From Chloroflexota bacterium (GTDB lineage Bacteria > Chloroflexota > Limnocylindria > P2-11E > CF-107): DNA of 57,889 nt. The stretch spans positions 1-57,889 of the forward strand of contig VBHP01000096.1 in NCBI GenBank assembly GCA_005881435.1. The letters are read 5' to 3'. A model generated the notes under the pieces. It saw only the letters and a program-made list of their open reading frames with translations. It did not search any database and was not told where the DNA came from. A program made the translations under genes and the position numbers. Position 1 is the stretch's first letter, and every line of letters starts with the position of its first letter. Shown here one piece after another: positions 45,202 to 55,943 of this stretch.

Positions 45202-46341
45202 TTGCGCGCTCTGTGGCTGTTGCTGGCGCTGCTGCTCGTCGCCGCATGCGAGGTCGCGCCGGCACAGTCGTCGCCCACGGTCTCGGAGCGGGTCAACATC
45301 GGACCCGACACGCAGCGCGAGCTCGAGGCCGTGCTGCAGAAGAAGTCGGATGCGATCCGCCGGCAGGACCTCAGCGGCTTTCAGGCCACGATCGATCTCA
45401 CTCGAGCCGCCTTCCGGCGGTGCTGGCTCGAGGCCTTCGACGAATTCAGTCGCGGCTCGATCCCCTTCGGCACGCTGGGCACAAAGATCGTGAAGCTCGA
45501 GCCGTACCTCGATGGCTACGTCCGCGCGTACGTCGTCGATGACAGCACCTCGGTCTCGCGCCGCTACTTCCGCAGGAGCGGCGGGAGCTGGGTGCTGACC
45601 GAGCCGCGCGACGAAGAGCTGGGCGGCGAGCGCGGCAAGACCGTGGACGGCCTCGAGCTTTCCTATTGGGGAATCGACGAGGACATCGTCGGTCTCCTGG
45701 CCGATGAGGCCATCGCGACCCGGACGTTCCTGACCCAGCAGCTGCGCACGGCGGCTCAGACGTCCTTCGCGGTGCGCTTCTATCCGACGCGCGAGTCGGC
45801 GCAGCAGCAGGTCGGCTGCCGCACGGCGGGCTCGCACCTGGTCAACGATCCGCGCGACCCGTTCCTGCGCATCTTCATCGTCGCGCTGGCGCCGTCGTTG
45901 CAACAGGTCAGTGACGACACGCGAGCGCTAGTGCGCCACGAAGGGCTGCACTGGGTGCAGGACCAGTTCATCCCCGGCATCAGTGCGCGCATGGATTGGT
46001 GGCTGACGGAGGGCTGGCCGGACTATGTGGCGAACGCGCCGCGGCCGGGCACGGGCCAGCTGATCTGCTCCGGACGGACGCCGGCGCTGGCCGACCTCCG
46101 GCGTGGCGCGCCGCAGGACGATCCGAACTCGCCTCCCGAGCTCGCGAGCCAGTACTACTCGTACGCCCACAGCATGGTCGAGTACCTCTACGCGCACTTC
46201 GGAGCCGACGCCTACTGGAGCTTCATGACCGCGTTCAAGGCGACGACGAATCCCGAGGTGGTGTACCCGCAGGTGGTGAAGCAGACCGCCGATGCCTATT
46301 ACGCGGACTGGCTCGCTTGGGCCAAAAAGAAGTACTGCTAA
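45202..46341 (+). CDS. Lipoprotein zinc metallopeptidase-like protein (HEGLH)
   Basis: TTG 45202 gives a lipoprotein signal, MRALWLLLALLLVAAC with Cys at residue 16. A tail region follows, then at about residue 240 RHEGLHWVQDQF, an HExxH zinc motif. Twenty-odd residues later comes WLTEGWPDYV, whose Glu can be the third ligand as in gluzincins (peptidase MA clan). The C-terminal part YSYAHSMVEYLYAHFG fits the same clan. So an outer-face, membrane-anchored peptidase is likely. It starts 8 bases after the MFS stop and overlaps the convergent pepA stop by 4 bases. Confidence 0.82.
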   Translation: MRALWLLLALLLVAACEVAPAQSSPTVSERVNIGPDTQRELEAVLQKKSDAIRRQDLSGFQATIDLTRAAFRRCWLEAFDEFSRGSIPFGTLGTKIVKLEPYLDGYVRAYVVDDSTSVSRRYFRRSGGSWVLTEPRDEELGGERGKTVDGLELSYWGIDEDIVGLLADEAIATRTFLTQQLRTAAQTSFAVRFYPTRESAQQQVGCRTAGSHLVNDPRDPFLRIFIVALAPSLQQVSDDTRALVRHEGLHWVQDQFIPGISARMDWWLTEGWPDYVANAPRPGTGQLICSGRTPALADLRRGAPQDDPNSPPELASQYYSYAHSMVEYLYAHFGADAYWSFMTAFKATTNPEVVYPQVVKQTADAYYADWLAWAKKKYC

Positions 46342-47816
46342 GCGGCCCCGTCCGCTAGCGACTCGGCCAGCTCGAACAGCGTCCGGACCGCCGGACCCTG
46401 CGGCCCCTTCGGCGAGTGCAACGTCTCCTCCTCGGCCCAGAAGGTCCCCGCGATATCGAGATGGGCCCACGGGCGGCCGTCTTGCACGTGCGCCTCGATG
46501 AATGCCGCCGCGGTGCAAGCGCCGCCGGGACGTCCGCCGGTGTTCTTGATGTCGGCGATGTCGGACTGGATCTGCAGGCGGTGCTCGGGCGTGATCGGCA
46601 TCGGCCACATCTTCTCGCCGGCGCGCTTCGAAGCGCCGATGACGTCGCCGACGAAGTCATCAGGCTTGCCGAAGACGCCGGTGAGATGGTTGCCGAGCGC
46701 GACCACGATCGCGCCGGTGAGGGTCGCCACCGTGACGACTCGTCGCGCGCCCTGTTGCAGCGCGTACGTCACGCCGTCGACGAGGACGAGCCGCCCCTCG
46801 GCGTCGGTGTTGATGACCTCGATCGTCTTGCCGCCCATCGACGTCACGACGTCGCCCGGCTTCGTCGCGGCGCCCCCGGGGAGGTTCTCGGTCGCTGGCA
46901 CGACCCCGAGCGCGTTGACCTTCGCGCCGGCTTTCGCCAGCGCCCACACCGTCGCGATCGCCACGGCGCCACCGGTCATGTCGCCCTTCATCAGATGCAT
47001 GCCCTCGGGATCCTTCAGCGAGATGCCGCCGGAGTCGAACGTGATCCCCTTCCCCACCACGGCCAACTCGTATCCGCTGCCGCCGCGGCCGTGGTAGCGC
47101 AGGACGATGAAACGCGGCGGCTCGTGGCTACCGTGCGACACGGACAAGAACGACTGCATCCCGAGGCGTTCGGCCTGCTTCTCATCGAGTACCTCGACCT
47201 TGACCTTCGCTTCTTTGCCCAGGGCCATCGCCTCGTCGGCGAGGACGCGCGGCGTCAGCTGATTGGCCGGTGTGTTCGACAGGCGGCGGACGAGGTTTAC
47301 CGCCTGTCCGACGATGTCGGCGCGGTCGACCTCCGCCGCGAGGGATTTGGAATCGCCGACCACGATCTGCACGCTCGCGAGCGGCGGCAGATGACGCAGA
47401 CGCGCCTGGGTCCGCAACGACTCGGGGCGGAACATCGCGAAGTGCACGCCTTCGGTCGCGGCGCGGACCGCGGTCCGATCGTCGAGGCCGCTGTCGAACG
47501 CGATCGCGACGCTGCGCACGCTGAGGTCCCACAGGGCACGAACGCCCGCGCTCGCGACGCGGCGCGCCCGTTCGATATTGAAGTCCGCGCGCTTGCCCGC
47601 GTTCACCACGACGAGTCGATTGATCCCGCCGCGCTCGAGCGTCTGCACCATGCGGTGATACGCGAGCTTCACCGCATCGTCCTTCGCCACGCGCTCGTAG
47701 GCGCTCTGCACGCCGCGCGGCAGACCGCGGATCTGCGCCAGCCCTTCCTCGAACAGCGGCAGGACAAGAGCGTCAGTCGCTTTGAGCCCGGACATGGTCG
47801 TAGCGCGGAACCTCAT
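46338..47816 (-). CDS. pepA: Leucyl aminopeptidase, M17 family
   Basis: The 492-aa protein has the N-terminal macro-like domain and the M17 catalytic domain: VGKGITFDSGGISLKD with metal-binding Lys/Asp, MKGDMTGGAVAIATV, and the signature NTDAEGRLVLVDGVTYAL. It releases N-terminal residues from peptides. ATG 47816 has GGAG 9 bases upstream; ATG 47795 is also possible. Confidence 0.95.
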   Translation of the reverse strand: MRFRATTMSGLKATDALVLPLFEEGLAQIRGLPRGVQSAYERVAKDDAVKLAYHRMVQTLERGGINRLVVVNAGKRADFNIERARRVASAGVRALWDLSVRSVAIAFDSGLDDRTAVRAATEGVHFAMFRPESLRTQARLRHLPPLASVQIVVGDSKSLAAEVDRADIVGQAVNLVRRLSNTPANQLTPRVLADEAMALGKEAKVKVEVLDEKQAERLGMQSFLSVSHGSHEPPRFIVLRYHGRGGSGYELAVVGKGITFDSGGISLKDPEGMHLMKGDMTGGAVAIATVWALAKAGAKVNALGVVPATENLPGGAATKPGDVVTSMGGKTIEVINTDAEGRLVLVDGVTYALQQGARRVVTVATLTGAIVVALGNHLTGVFGKPDDFVGDVIGASKRAGEKMWPMPITPEHRLQIQSDIADIKNTGGRPGGACTAAAFIEAHVQDGRPWAHLDIAGTFWAEEETLHSPKGPQGPAVRTLFELAESLADGAA

Positions 47817-47847
47817 GACGGTGAGCTCCGGTGATCAGCGCGCGGCG

Positions 47848-48360
47848 TTAGGCGCGCCGGGTGCGGGCGCGGGTCGTTCGACGCTTAGCCGCGGGCTTGC
47901 GCGCCGATGCGGCCTTCCGCGTCGTCCGCTTTGCAGCAGTGCGACGGGTGGACGCGCCATTGCGCGCGGCCGAGCTGCGCCGCGCCGATCCGTTGCTTCG
48001 TCCCTGCTGGGCTTGACTCTTCACCAAGCCGACGACGTTGCCTTCGGGATCGGCGAAGAGCGCATAGGTCACGACGCCCATGTCCATCGGCGGCATGATC
48101 GTGCGCGCGCCGAGCTTCTCCGCCTTGGCCAAGGTCTTCGCCGGATCCGGCGTGTCGACGTAGAACGTGAGCCAACTGCGTCCGTCCTGGCTCGGACCGA
48201 TGCCGCCATTGATCCCTCTGCCACTAGCTTGCGTGTCCACCATTCCGTAGTCCTGCGGATTGTTGGTGTCGACGCCCCAGCCGAAGAGGTCTTGATAGAA
48301 CCGCTGCACGGCCTTCGCGTCACGCGCGTTGATCTCGAAATGCGTCACTGGATGTGCCAC
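47848..48360 (-). CDS. VOC-superfamily protein with histone H1-like basic tail
   Basis: Residues 1 to about 110 form the two VOC modules (PVTHFEINARDAKAVQRFYQDLFGW, SWLTFYVDTPDPAKTLAKAEKLGA, YALFADPEGNVVGLV), related to glyoxalase/bleomycin-type folds. The last about 55 residues are almost entirely Arg, Lys, Ala, Ser and Thr (TRRTAAKRTTRKAASARK), like histone H1 tails. GTG 48360 is chosen because GGGAGG stands 7 bases upstream. The combination suggests a DNA- or RNA-associated enzyme. Confidence 0.85.
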   Translation of the reverse strand: MAHPVTHFEINARDAKAVQRFYQDLFGWGVDTNNPQDYGMVDTQASGRGINGGIGPSQDGRSWLTFYVDTPDPAKTLAKAEKLGARTIMPPMDMGVVTYALFADPEGNVVGLVKSQAQQGRSNGSARRSSAARNGASTRRTAAKRTTRKAASARKPAAKRRTTRARTRRA

Positions 48361-48438
48361 GTCGTTGCCTCCCCATGCTCCGATTAGCCCGCACACACTA
48401 CGCCCCATGATGGTCATGCGGAAACGGACGCGAAGAGG

Positions 48439-50634
48439 CTATGGCGTCGAATCGATCGCCGAGACCTTCCAGGCGTCGTTCTGGCGGACCAGCAGCAGGC
48501 GGCCTCTCGCGAGCGGCCAGGTGAATCGCGTCACCGTCGGCGCGGCGGGACGAGCGGCAGCCGGAAGCTGATCCCAATAAGCCGCCTCCGCGTCCTCGAC
48601 CGCCGTCGCCAACGGGGAGATCAGGCCGGGTTCGAGATCGTCCGAGCTTCCGTGGTAGTTAGCAACGACATCGGCGCCCGTCGCGAACGCCGTCGCAGCC
48701 GCCGAGTCGCCTCGCTGCAGCGCGGCCAAGAATCGATCGACGACGTACAGCAGACTCGGATAGAGGCGGGTCGTGGCCGCCGGCACGCTGGTGCCGCGCC
48801 AGATCGTCTGAAGCCTGGCAAGACCCCACTGGGCGTAACCGTCAAACGCCTGATGGAGAAAACCGCCGGGCCCGGAGCTGCCCTCGGCAGGATCGACCTG
48901 GCTCGCAAACAAGACGTCCGCGGCAAGGATCCTGGCCGCGCTTAGGAGCGGCGATCGCCACAGCTCGGTCACCGTGTCTCCCATGCGATACCGCACGAAT
49001 CGGAGCGGCGTGGGGCCGACGCCGCCGCAGCCGCTGCGGCACACCGCAGCCGGGATGACCAGCGCGGCGAAGGTGAGTGCGTCTCCGTCGCGAGTGAACC
49101 AAAGGTCGTTCCAGCTGAACTGTTCTTGTCCGGCTGAGCCGATGGGAAGCACGAATGCGTGGACGCGCCAATCAGCGCCCTGCGGATAGGCGAGGATGCC
49201 TGGCCCGTAGAGCAGTGTGCTCGACACACGGAGGACCTGAACTCCACCGGGATTCGTGATGATGCCCGACTGCAGGCAGGGATCGAGGGCGGCGATCACC
49301 GGACCTGCGTCTTGAATGGTCTTGCCGACCAGACGAACGTGGACGAGAGACTCGAGCTCGTGCCATCGCGCCGTCTCGAGCGACATCTGCGCGACGTACG
49401 AATCGTTTGGCCCGAGGAAGCGCGGCGAACACGAGTCCGCCTGGACCGGCGGCGTTTGTAACGCGACCGGTGGCGTGGGCGTGGCGTTCCCCAGAACGGG
49501 TAGCGCGAGCGTCGTCGCGCCGGCCACGACCGAGATCGTTCGGCCGCCGGCGATCTTGACCACACGGTGGTTGCCGCCATCGGCGACAAAAAGGTCACCA
49601 GCGGCATCGACGGCGATGCCGTACGGCAAAGACAGACCGGACGCGACGGTCGTGATCGTGCCGTTTGGCGCCACGACGCGCAGGCGACCGGTGAAGTCGG
49701 AAAGGTATAGGTTGCCGCTCGGATCCACGGCGAGTCCTTGGGGTGAGATCGGGACACTCGTCGCCGCAACACCGTCGGAGCTCTCGGCGCCATAGCTGCC
49801 CATCCCGTTACCGGCGACGGTCTTGATCACGCCGTCGGTGCCGATACGTCGAACCCGGTAATTGGAGTAGTCCGCGACGAAGAGAGCCCCCGAGGGATCC
49901 GTGGCGAGAGCCTCCGGATCGTGCAGTCGCGCCGATAACGCTTGCCCGCCATCACCGCGATAGCCCTGAGTCCCATCGCCGGCGACCGTCTCCAGGCGGC
50001 CGTCGCTGCGGAGCACCGCGATCCGGACGGGATATCCCTGCACGATGTACAGGTCGCCGGCGGGCCCGAACGCGATCCCGCCTGGATTCGGGAATTCACC
50101 GCGGCCGGTTCCGCCGACGACCGTCGAGATCACGCCGCCCGGGGTCACTTTGCGGATACGCGGCCGCGGACCGGTGTCCGAGATGTAGAGATTGCCATCT
50201 CGATCGATGGCCAGGTTTCGCGGCAGGTGCAGGGTGGCCTCGACCGCAGGCCCGTTGTCGTCCTCTTTGACCGTTCCCGTGCCATTGCCCGCGACCGTCG
50301 TGATCCGGCCGTCTGTGCCCACGCGCCGGACCCGGCGGTCCTCGGGGTCGGCGATGAACAGATTGCCGCCAGCGTCGAACGCCAGGCCCCACGGCTGGTT
50401 CAGCGCGGCCGCGCTCGCGGTGCCGCCGTCCCCCGGCGCAGCGATGACGCCAGCGAACGCGAGTCGCGGACTCGCGCTCGGCGCTGCGGACGGGGTCGGG
50501 CCCTGCGACAGCCCATCCTGCGGCGATGCGGACTGAGTCGGGCCTTGCGACAGCCCATCCTGCGGCGATGCGGCGCACGCCGCGATGATCAGGACTGCCG
50601 CCAGGGTGACGGTGCTCAGGCGGACGGCGAACAT
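48439..50634 (-). CDS. NHL-repeat beta-propeller lipoprotein
   Basis: A lipoprotein signal (VTLAAVLIIAAC) leads to a Ser/Pro linker made of two 14-residue repeats, then about six NHL repeats (NQPWGLAFDAGGNLFIAD, LPRNLAIDRDGNLYISD, GGIAFGPAGDLYIVQ, DPEALATDPSGALFVAD, SPQGLAVDPSGNLYLSD, LPYGIAVDAAGDLFVAD). The remaining ~350 residues are a separate, unrecognised extracytoplasmic domain. TAAAGT (50646-50641) lies 6 bases before ATG 50634, another leaderless promoter. The role may be surface recognition or binding; no catalytic motif is visible. Confidence 0.85.
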   Translation of the reverse strand: MFAVRLSTVTLAAVLIIAACAASPQDGLSQGPTQSASPQDGLSQGPTPSAAPSASPRLAFAGVIAAPGDGGTASAAALNQPWGLAFDAGGNLFIADPEDRRVRRVGTDGRITTVAGNGTGTVKEDDNGPAVEATLHLPRNLAIDRDGNLYISDTGPRPRIRKVTPGGVISTVVGGTGRGEFPNPGGIAFGPAGDLYIVQGYPVRIAVLRSDGRLETVAGDGTQGYRGDGGQALSARLHDPEALATDPSGALFVADYSNYRVRRIGTDGVIKTVAGNGMGSYGAESSDGVAATSVPISPQGLAVDPSGNLYLSDFTGRLRVVAPNGTITTVASGLSLPYGIAVDAAGDLFVADGGNHRVVKIAGGRTISVVAGATTLALPVLGNATPTPPVALQTPPVQADSCSPRFLGPNDSYVAQMSLETARWHELESLVHVRLVGKTIQDAGPVIAALDPCLQSGIITNPGGVQVLRVSSTLLYGPGILAYPQGADWRVHAFVLPIGSAGQEQFSWNDLWFTRDGDALTFAALVIPAAVCRSGCGGVGPTPLRFVRYRMGDTVTELWRSPLLSAARILAADVLFASQVDPAEGSSGPGGFLHQAFDGYAQWGLARLQTIWRGTSVPAATTRLYPSLLYVVDRFLAALQRGDSAAATAFATGADVVANYHGSSDDLEPGLISPLATAVEDAEAAYWDQLPAAARPAAPTVTRFTWPLARGRLLLVRQNDAWKVSAIDSTP
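50495..50578 (-). repeat. Two 42-bp tandem repeats in the lipoprotein linker
   Basis: Copies 50495-50536 and 50537-50578 differ at a few bases and encode ASPQDGLSQGPT-type units twice. Recent duplication of a disordered linker is likely. Confidence 0.9.
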
Positions 50635-50717
50635 AGCGGCACTTTACGCTCCGTCGATCCCGTGGCGACCGAGCTTCCGCGAGGTATCTACTAGAGCTCC
50701 GCTAGCAGTTGACCCGA

Positions 50718-52625
50718 TCAGGCGACCGGCGACGAACGCGTGAGTGCTTGCTCGAGCCGCGCTCTGGCCTCGCTAAGTGACCGCACCAGGGCCCGCTCTT
50801 CCCCGACGCGGCGGGTGATCCCAAGGTCGTCCAGGTATTGCAGCAGCGGCAGCACGAATTTCCGGCTCGACCTCGTCACGTCGCGCGCGCGCGACACCGC
50901 GATCCGCCCCGTCGCGCCAGCCTCGTCAACGATCGCCAGGCCGAGGCGACGGACACTGTCCGGGAGCAGGACGAGGTCAGGAGCGAGACGGACAAGCTCG
51001 CCGCGTTCGGCAAGGGCGATGACGGTGTCCGCATCGAGGCCGAGCTCATCGGGAGAGGGCGGCCGTGTCTCGTTCGCGGCAAGCTTCGTTCGGGCGATGG
51101 TCCATACGTGTTCCGCGGCAGCGCCCAACGCGACCCGATGGGCCGGACGCGCTATCGCGGCGCCGCGATCGACCAGCGCTTCATCCGCGAGCAGCCGTTG
51201 GAGCAGTGGTGTCCACACTTTTGTCTCCAGACGGAGTGCGCTTCGCAGCTCCTCCTTCGGCATTCCGGCGCGGAGCGGGTGCGCGGCGTGATACGCATCG
51301 GCGGCCGCAATTGCCCCAGACACCAACTGTGCGTATCGATCCCGCGAGAGCAGAAACGGATCGAGCGCCAGGATTCGATCAGCGACGAGGAGTCGCTCGA
51401 TTCGCGCGGCGAGATCCGCGGGCGACAGCTCCAGCCGCCGCGCGAGCTCCGCACGCGTGATCGGCATCGTCAGCAGCGAGACGATGTGCTCGTCGGCGCC
51501 GCCGCTGGCATTGCGTTCGAGAGCGGCGACGGTCTCCGCCCGACGTCGAAGCCTTCGCGCGCTGGCATCGGCCACGGTACCGCCGCCGATGGTCTCCGCC
51601 GGCGAGGGATAGCGCAGCACGAAGCGATCGCCGGCCAGCGCCGCGACAGGCTCGGCGAGACGGAGCTGCGCCCAACCACTCTCACCGGCGGCGAGAGCGG
51701 TGCCATCGAGGACCGAAACGCCCGCGACGACCTCAGCGGTGCCGAGGTGCAGCTTCACCGTCGCGTCGTGGGTCAAGGGCCGGGAGGTCTCTCGCAGAAC
51801 GGTCACGCGGGCGGTGAGGAGCGATGTCGCGCGCAAGGTCCCGGGTCGCACGGCGACCATGCCGCGACGCAGCGATGCGGCATCCACGCCGGCGAGATTC
51901 AGCGCCACGCGGCTTCCGGGCACAGCCCGCTCGATCTTGTGCCGGTGGGTCTGCAGCCCGCGCAGCCGTGCGCGCTGGCCTCCGGGCACGATCTCGACCT
52001 CTTCGCCGACCGCGAAGTAGCCATCACGCAGCGTCCCGGTGACGACCGCGCCGAAGCCAGGCATCGTGAAGGCGCGATCTATCGGTAGTCGTGGTCGTCC
52101 CAGATCGCGGCGCGGCTCCATGTCGCCGAGCACGGCCTGCAGCCTGTCGACGAGATCGTCGAGACCGATCTTCGTCGTGGCGCTGACCTCGACGAGGGTC
52201 GCCGCCGCGAGTGGCGTGGCCAAGAGCGCCTTACGCACGTCATCGCCGGCGAGCGTCGCGAGGTCGTCGTCGACCAGATCTCGCTTCGTCAGCGCGACGA
52301 CGCCGCGCTCGACGCCGAGGAGCTCGAGGATCGCGAGATGCTCGCGGGTCTGTGGCATGACGCCCTCGTCGAGCGCGACCACGAGCAGGACCGCGTCGAT
52401 CCCGCCGACGCCGGCCAGCATGTTGCGCACAAAGTCCTGGTGTCCAGGGACGTCGACGATCCCGATCTCCTCGCCACCGGGCAGCCGCAGCCAGGCGAAG
52501 CCGAGGTCGATCGTCATCCCCCGCTCGCGCTCCTCCTGGAGCCGGTCGGGATCGATGCCGGTCAGAGCGCGGATCAGCGTCGACTTGCCGTGATCGACGT
52601 GCCCTGCCGTAGCGACGACGCGCAT
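50718..52625 (-). CDS. selB: Selenocysteine-specific elongation factor
   Basis: SelB delivers Sec-tRNA to UGA codons. The 635-aa protein has the GTPase motifs TAGHVDHGKSTLIRALTG, ERERGMTIDLGFAW, VDVPGHQDFVRNML and LTKRDLVD, EF-Tu-like domains 2 and 3 (AFTMPGFGAVVTGT), SelB domain IV, and C-terminal winged helices that bind SECIS RNA (GMPKEELRSAL, TRSSRKFVLPLLQYLDDLGIT). It ends an operon with selA. No selC tRNA or obvious selenoprotein is in the window. Confidence 0.96.
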   Translation of the reverse strand: MRVVATAGHVDHGKSTLIRALTGIDPDRLQEERERGMTIDLGFAWLRLPGGEEIGIVDVPGHQDFVRNMLAGVGGIDAVLLVVALDEGVMPQTREHLAILELLGVERGVVALTKRDLVDDDLATLAGDDVRKALLATPLAAATLVEVSATTKIGLDDLVDRLQAVLGDMEPRRDLGRPRLPIDRAFTMPGFGAVVTGTLRDGYFAVGEEVEIVPGGQRARLRGLQTHRHKIERAVPGSRVALNLAGVDAASLRRGMVAVRPGTLRATSLLTARVTVLRETSRPLTHDATVKLHLGTAEVVAGVSVLDGTALAAGESGWAQLRLAEPVAALAGDRFVLRYPSPAETIGGGTVADASARRLRRRAETVAALERNASGGADEHIVSLLTMPITRAELARRLELSPADLAARIERLLVADRILALDPFLLSRDRYAQLVSGAIAAADAYHAAHPLRAGMPKEELRSALRLETKVWTPLLQRLLADEALVDRGAAIARPAHRVALGAAAEHVWTIARTKLAANETRPPSPDELGLDADTVIALAERGELVRLAPDLVLLPDSVRRLGLAIVDEAGATGRIAVSRARDVTRSSRKFVLPLLQYLDDLGITRRVGEERALVRSLSEARARLEQALTRSSPVA

Positions 52626-52628
52626 GGG

Positions 52629-52775
52629 CTAGCGGTTCGCCTCGCAGAGCGAGAACAGCAGCGGGGCGCCGACGAGGGCCAGGAACGTGAAGAACGCGGC
52701 CCACAGGCCGAGCACCACGCCCCACGCCCGACCCGAGATGCGCCGCTCGTCGTCGGGGTCGCGGGCCTGGGTCAC
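52629..52775 (-). CDS. 48-aa single-pass membrane peptide in the sel operon
   Basis: GTG 52775 overlaps the ridA stop (GTGA), and the stop at 52629 lies three bases before the selB ATG. The peptide has a charged start (MTQARDPDDERRISG) and one membrane segment (VVLGLWAAFFTFLALVGAPLLF), ending SLCEANR. It is unrecognised. Its perfect placement between ridA and selB makes it a likely real small gene; it may also serve to keep translation coupled. Confidence 0.65.
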   Translation of the reverse strand: MTQARDPDDERRISGRAWGVVLGLWAAFFTFLALVGAPLLFSLCEANR

Positions 52776-53211
52776 TTCACGAGGGTCGCGACGCACTCGA
52801 TCTCCACTCTCCCGCCGCGCGGCAGTCCAGCTACCTGCACCGTCGCGCGCGCCGGGGCGTGGCCTCCGAACGCCTCGCTATAGACGGCGTTCATCTCGCT
52901 GAAATCGGTGAGGTCCGTGAGGAACACCGTGGTCTTGAGCACGTGCTGGAGATCGGTCCCCGCCGCTTGTAACACCGCGCTGAGGTTCTCCAGCACGCGT
53001 TGCGTCTGTTCGCGGACGGTGCCGCCGATCAGCTCACCGCTGTTCGGATCCAGCGCGATCTGGCCGGAGCAAAAGACCAGATCGCCGGACGCGATCGCCT
53101 GCGTGTAGGGTCCGATGGCCTTGGGTGCGCCCTCGGCCGCGATCCGCTCCAGCGCTGCCCGCCGTCGCACCGGCCGTCGTCCCGTGGCTCGAGACGGACC
53201 TTTATCCGCGT

Positions 53212-53215
<4 letters not shown>
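52772..53215 (-). CDS. RidA-family enamine/imine deaminase
   Basis: The RidA fold is clear (GAPKAIGPYTQAI, VFCSGQIALDPNSGELI, QTQRVLENLSAVLQAAG, VLKTTVFLTDLTDF, PARATVQVAGLPRGGRVEIE), including the Arg that binds the substrate carboxylate. RidA hydrolyses reactive enamines made by PLP enzymes. Here it follows selA, a PLP enzyme that proceeds through an aminoacrylyl intermediate. GTG 53215 has GGAGGA upstream and overlaps the selA stop; about 20 basic residues precede the domain. Confidence 0.93.
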
Positions 53216-54578
<1,363 letters not shown>

Positions 54579-54582
<4 letters not shown>

Positions 54583-55475
54583 GCCGGCGCTGGCGCGACG
54601 ACGGGAAGCGCGCCAGGCAGGCAGCGGATCTCGAGTCGCTCCGCTTGCGCCGGCTCGCCGTCGAACTGCACCGGCAGTGATCGCTCCTGTTCGATGACCA
54701 CCTCGCGGACCTTCAACAGGCGCACCTTCGGGCGCGTCACGTGCGTGCCGCTGTAGACGCGTGCCAGGAGCACGATGCCCTCGGCGAGGGTGGTGTTCCC
54801 GATGATGCACAGATCGAGCACGCCGTCGTCGATGCGCGCGCCTGGAGCGATGCGCATGCCTTTGCCGAAACGCTCGCCGTTCGCCGCGACGACAAGCAGG
54901 TGCGGCCCGATGATCGTCTCGCCGTCGACGTGTACGCGGAGCGGCCTGGGCCGGTACACCGCCAACGTCTGGATCGCCGCCGTCAGGTACGCGAGCGGTC
55001 CGACGATGCGCTTGTGTGTCTCGAGGACGCGCGCGCCAGCGGCGTCGACGCCCGCGCCAACGCAGTTCGCGAAAGCTCGCCCGTTCGCGATGGCGATGTC
55101 GACGGGCCGCGCCTTCCCGCTGACCGCCAGTCGCGCGGCCGCGCGCCAGTCGCGGAGGCCGAGAGCGTGAGCGAAATCGTTGGCGCTGCCAAGGGGCACG
55201 ATCGCGAGCTCGGCGTCCGAGCCAAGGACGCCGTTGACGACCTCATGCACGGTCCCATCTCCGCCGACGGCGATCACGCGGGTGTAGCCCTCCGTGGCGA
55301 CCGCTTCGCGCGCCAGACGAACGGCCTCACCGGTTGCGGGTGTCTGCGTGATGTCGACCCGGGCGCCGGTCTCGCGATAGATGGCGATGAGCTCCTTCAG
55401 TCGCCGTGCCGCCCCGCCGCGTGCCGCCGTCGGATTCACGATCGCCAGCAGACGACCGGGATGCAGGTCCGTCAC
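54579..55475 (-). CDS. Diacylglycerol/lipid kinase family protein
   Basis: The 298-aa protein has the DAGK catalytic pattern: IVNPTAARG, IAVGGDGTVHEVVNGVLG, IVPLGSANDFAHALGL and the C-terminal beta-sandwich with DDGVLDLCIIG. YegS/BmrU-type members phosphorylate diacylglycerol or related lipids. It heads the selA-ridA-selB operon. TAGCAT (55488-55483) ends 7 bases before GTG 55475, a leaderless promoter for the operon. Confidence 0.9.
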
Positions 55476-55482
55476 GCTCGGA

Positions 55483-55488
55483 ATGCTA
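55483..55488 (-). promoter_or_regulatory. -10 element of the lipid kinase-sel operon
   Basis: TAGCAT, 7 bases before the GTG start; no Shine-Dalgarno is present, as for a leaderless mRNA. Confidence 0.5.
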
Positions 55489-55513
55489 ATCGTCGGGTAT
55501 CGTTAGGTCTCCG

Positions 55514-55810
55514 ATGCCGAAGAAACGTCGCTCCCGCGCGCGCCAGCGCACGATCAGCCGCCCCAGCCCGGTTGCCGCGCCGCGCGAAGAGCGCGTGGGC
55601 GGCGCGCCGGCGCCGGTGCGTCCCCGGTTCACCCGCCCAGGCACGATCGCGCGCGCGACCGGCCAGCCGTCGCAGACGCTGACGCGAAACGCGACGGCGG
55701 AGTACGGCTTCGTGGTGCGGGATCTGCGGCGCATCGCGATCACTGCGGTCGGGAGCCTGGTGCTCCTCGGCATCGCCACCGTCGTCGCGGACTTCGTCGT
55801 CTTCAAGTAA
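55514..55810 (+). CDS. Small single-pass membrane protein, basic N-terminus
   Basis: This 98-aa protein has a very basic, disordered first 60 residues (MPKKRRSRARQRTISR) and a C-terminal membrane helix (AITAVGSLVLLGIATVVADFVVF). It is unrecognised. TATCGT (55499-55504) lies 9 bases before the ATG. It is divergent from the lipid kinase and upstream of tRNA-Val. Confidence 0.65.
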   Translation: MPKKRRSRARQRTISRPSPVAAPREERVGGAPAPVRPRFTRPGTIARATGQPSQTLTRNATAEYGFVVRDLRRIAITAVGSLVLLGIATVVADFVVFK

Positions 55811-55852
55811 CCCACGCCGACCTGTCTTCCTCGGCGGCCGAGCGAACGCGCG

Positions 55853-55858
55853 TAACAT
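55853..55858 (+). promoter_or_regulatory. -10 element of tRNA-Val
   Basis: TAACAT lies 9 bases before the first base of the tRNA, so transcription would start at or just before the mature end. Confidence 0.4.
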
Positions 55859-55867
55859 GAGCCGACA

Positions 55868-55940
55868 GGGCGCGTAGTTCAGCGGTAAGAACGCGCGGTT
55901 CACATCCGCGAAGTCGCTGGTTCGATTCCAGCCGCGCCCA
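55868..55940 (+). tRNA. tRNA-Val (CAC)
   Basis: Cloverleaf GGGCGCG/CGCGCCC with discriminator A, D-loop AGCGGTAAG, anticodon loop TTCACAT (anticodon CAC, codon GUG), T-arm GCTGG-TTCGATT-CCAGC. CCA is not encoded. Confidence 0.95.
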
Positions 55941-55941
55941 C
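55918..55941 (+). repeat. att-like repeat, tRNA copy
   Basis: The last 24 bases of the tRNA-Val gene region (tggttcgattccagccgcgc and cac) recur at 57352-57375 with 22 of 24 identical. Duplicated tRNA 3' ends mark integration sites of mobile elements. Confidence 0.6.
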
Positions 55942-55943
55942 CG

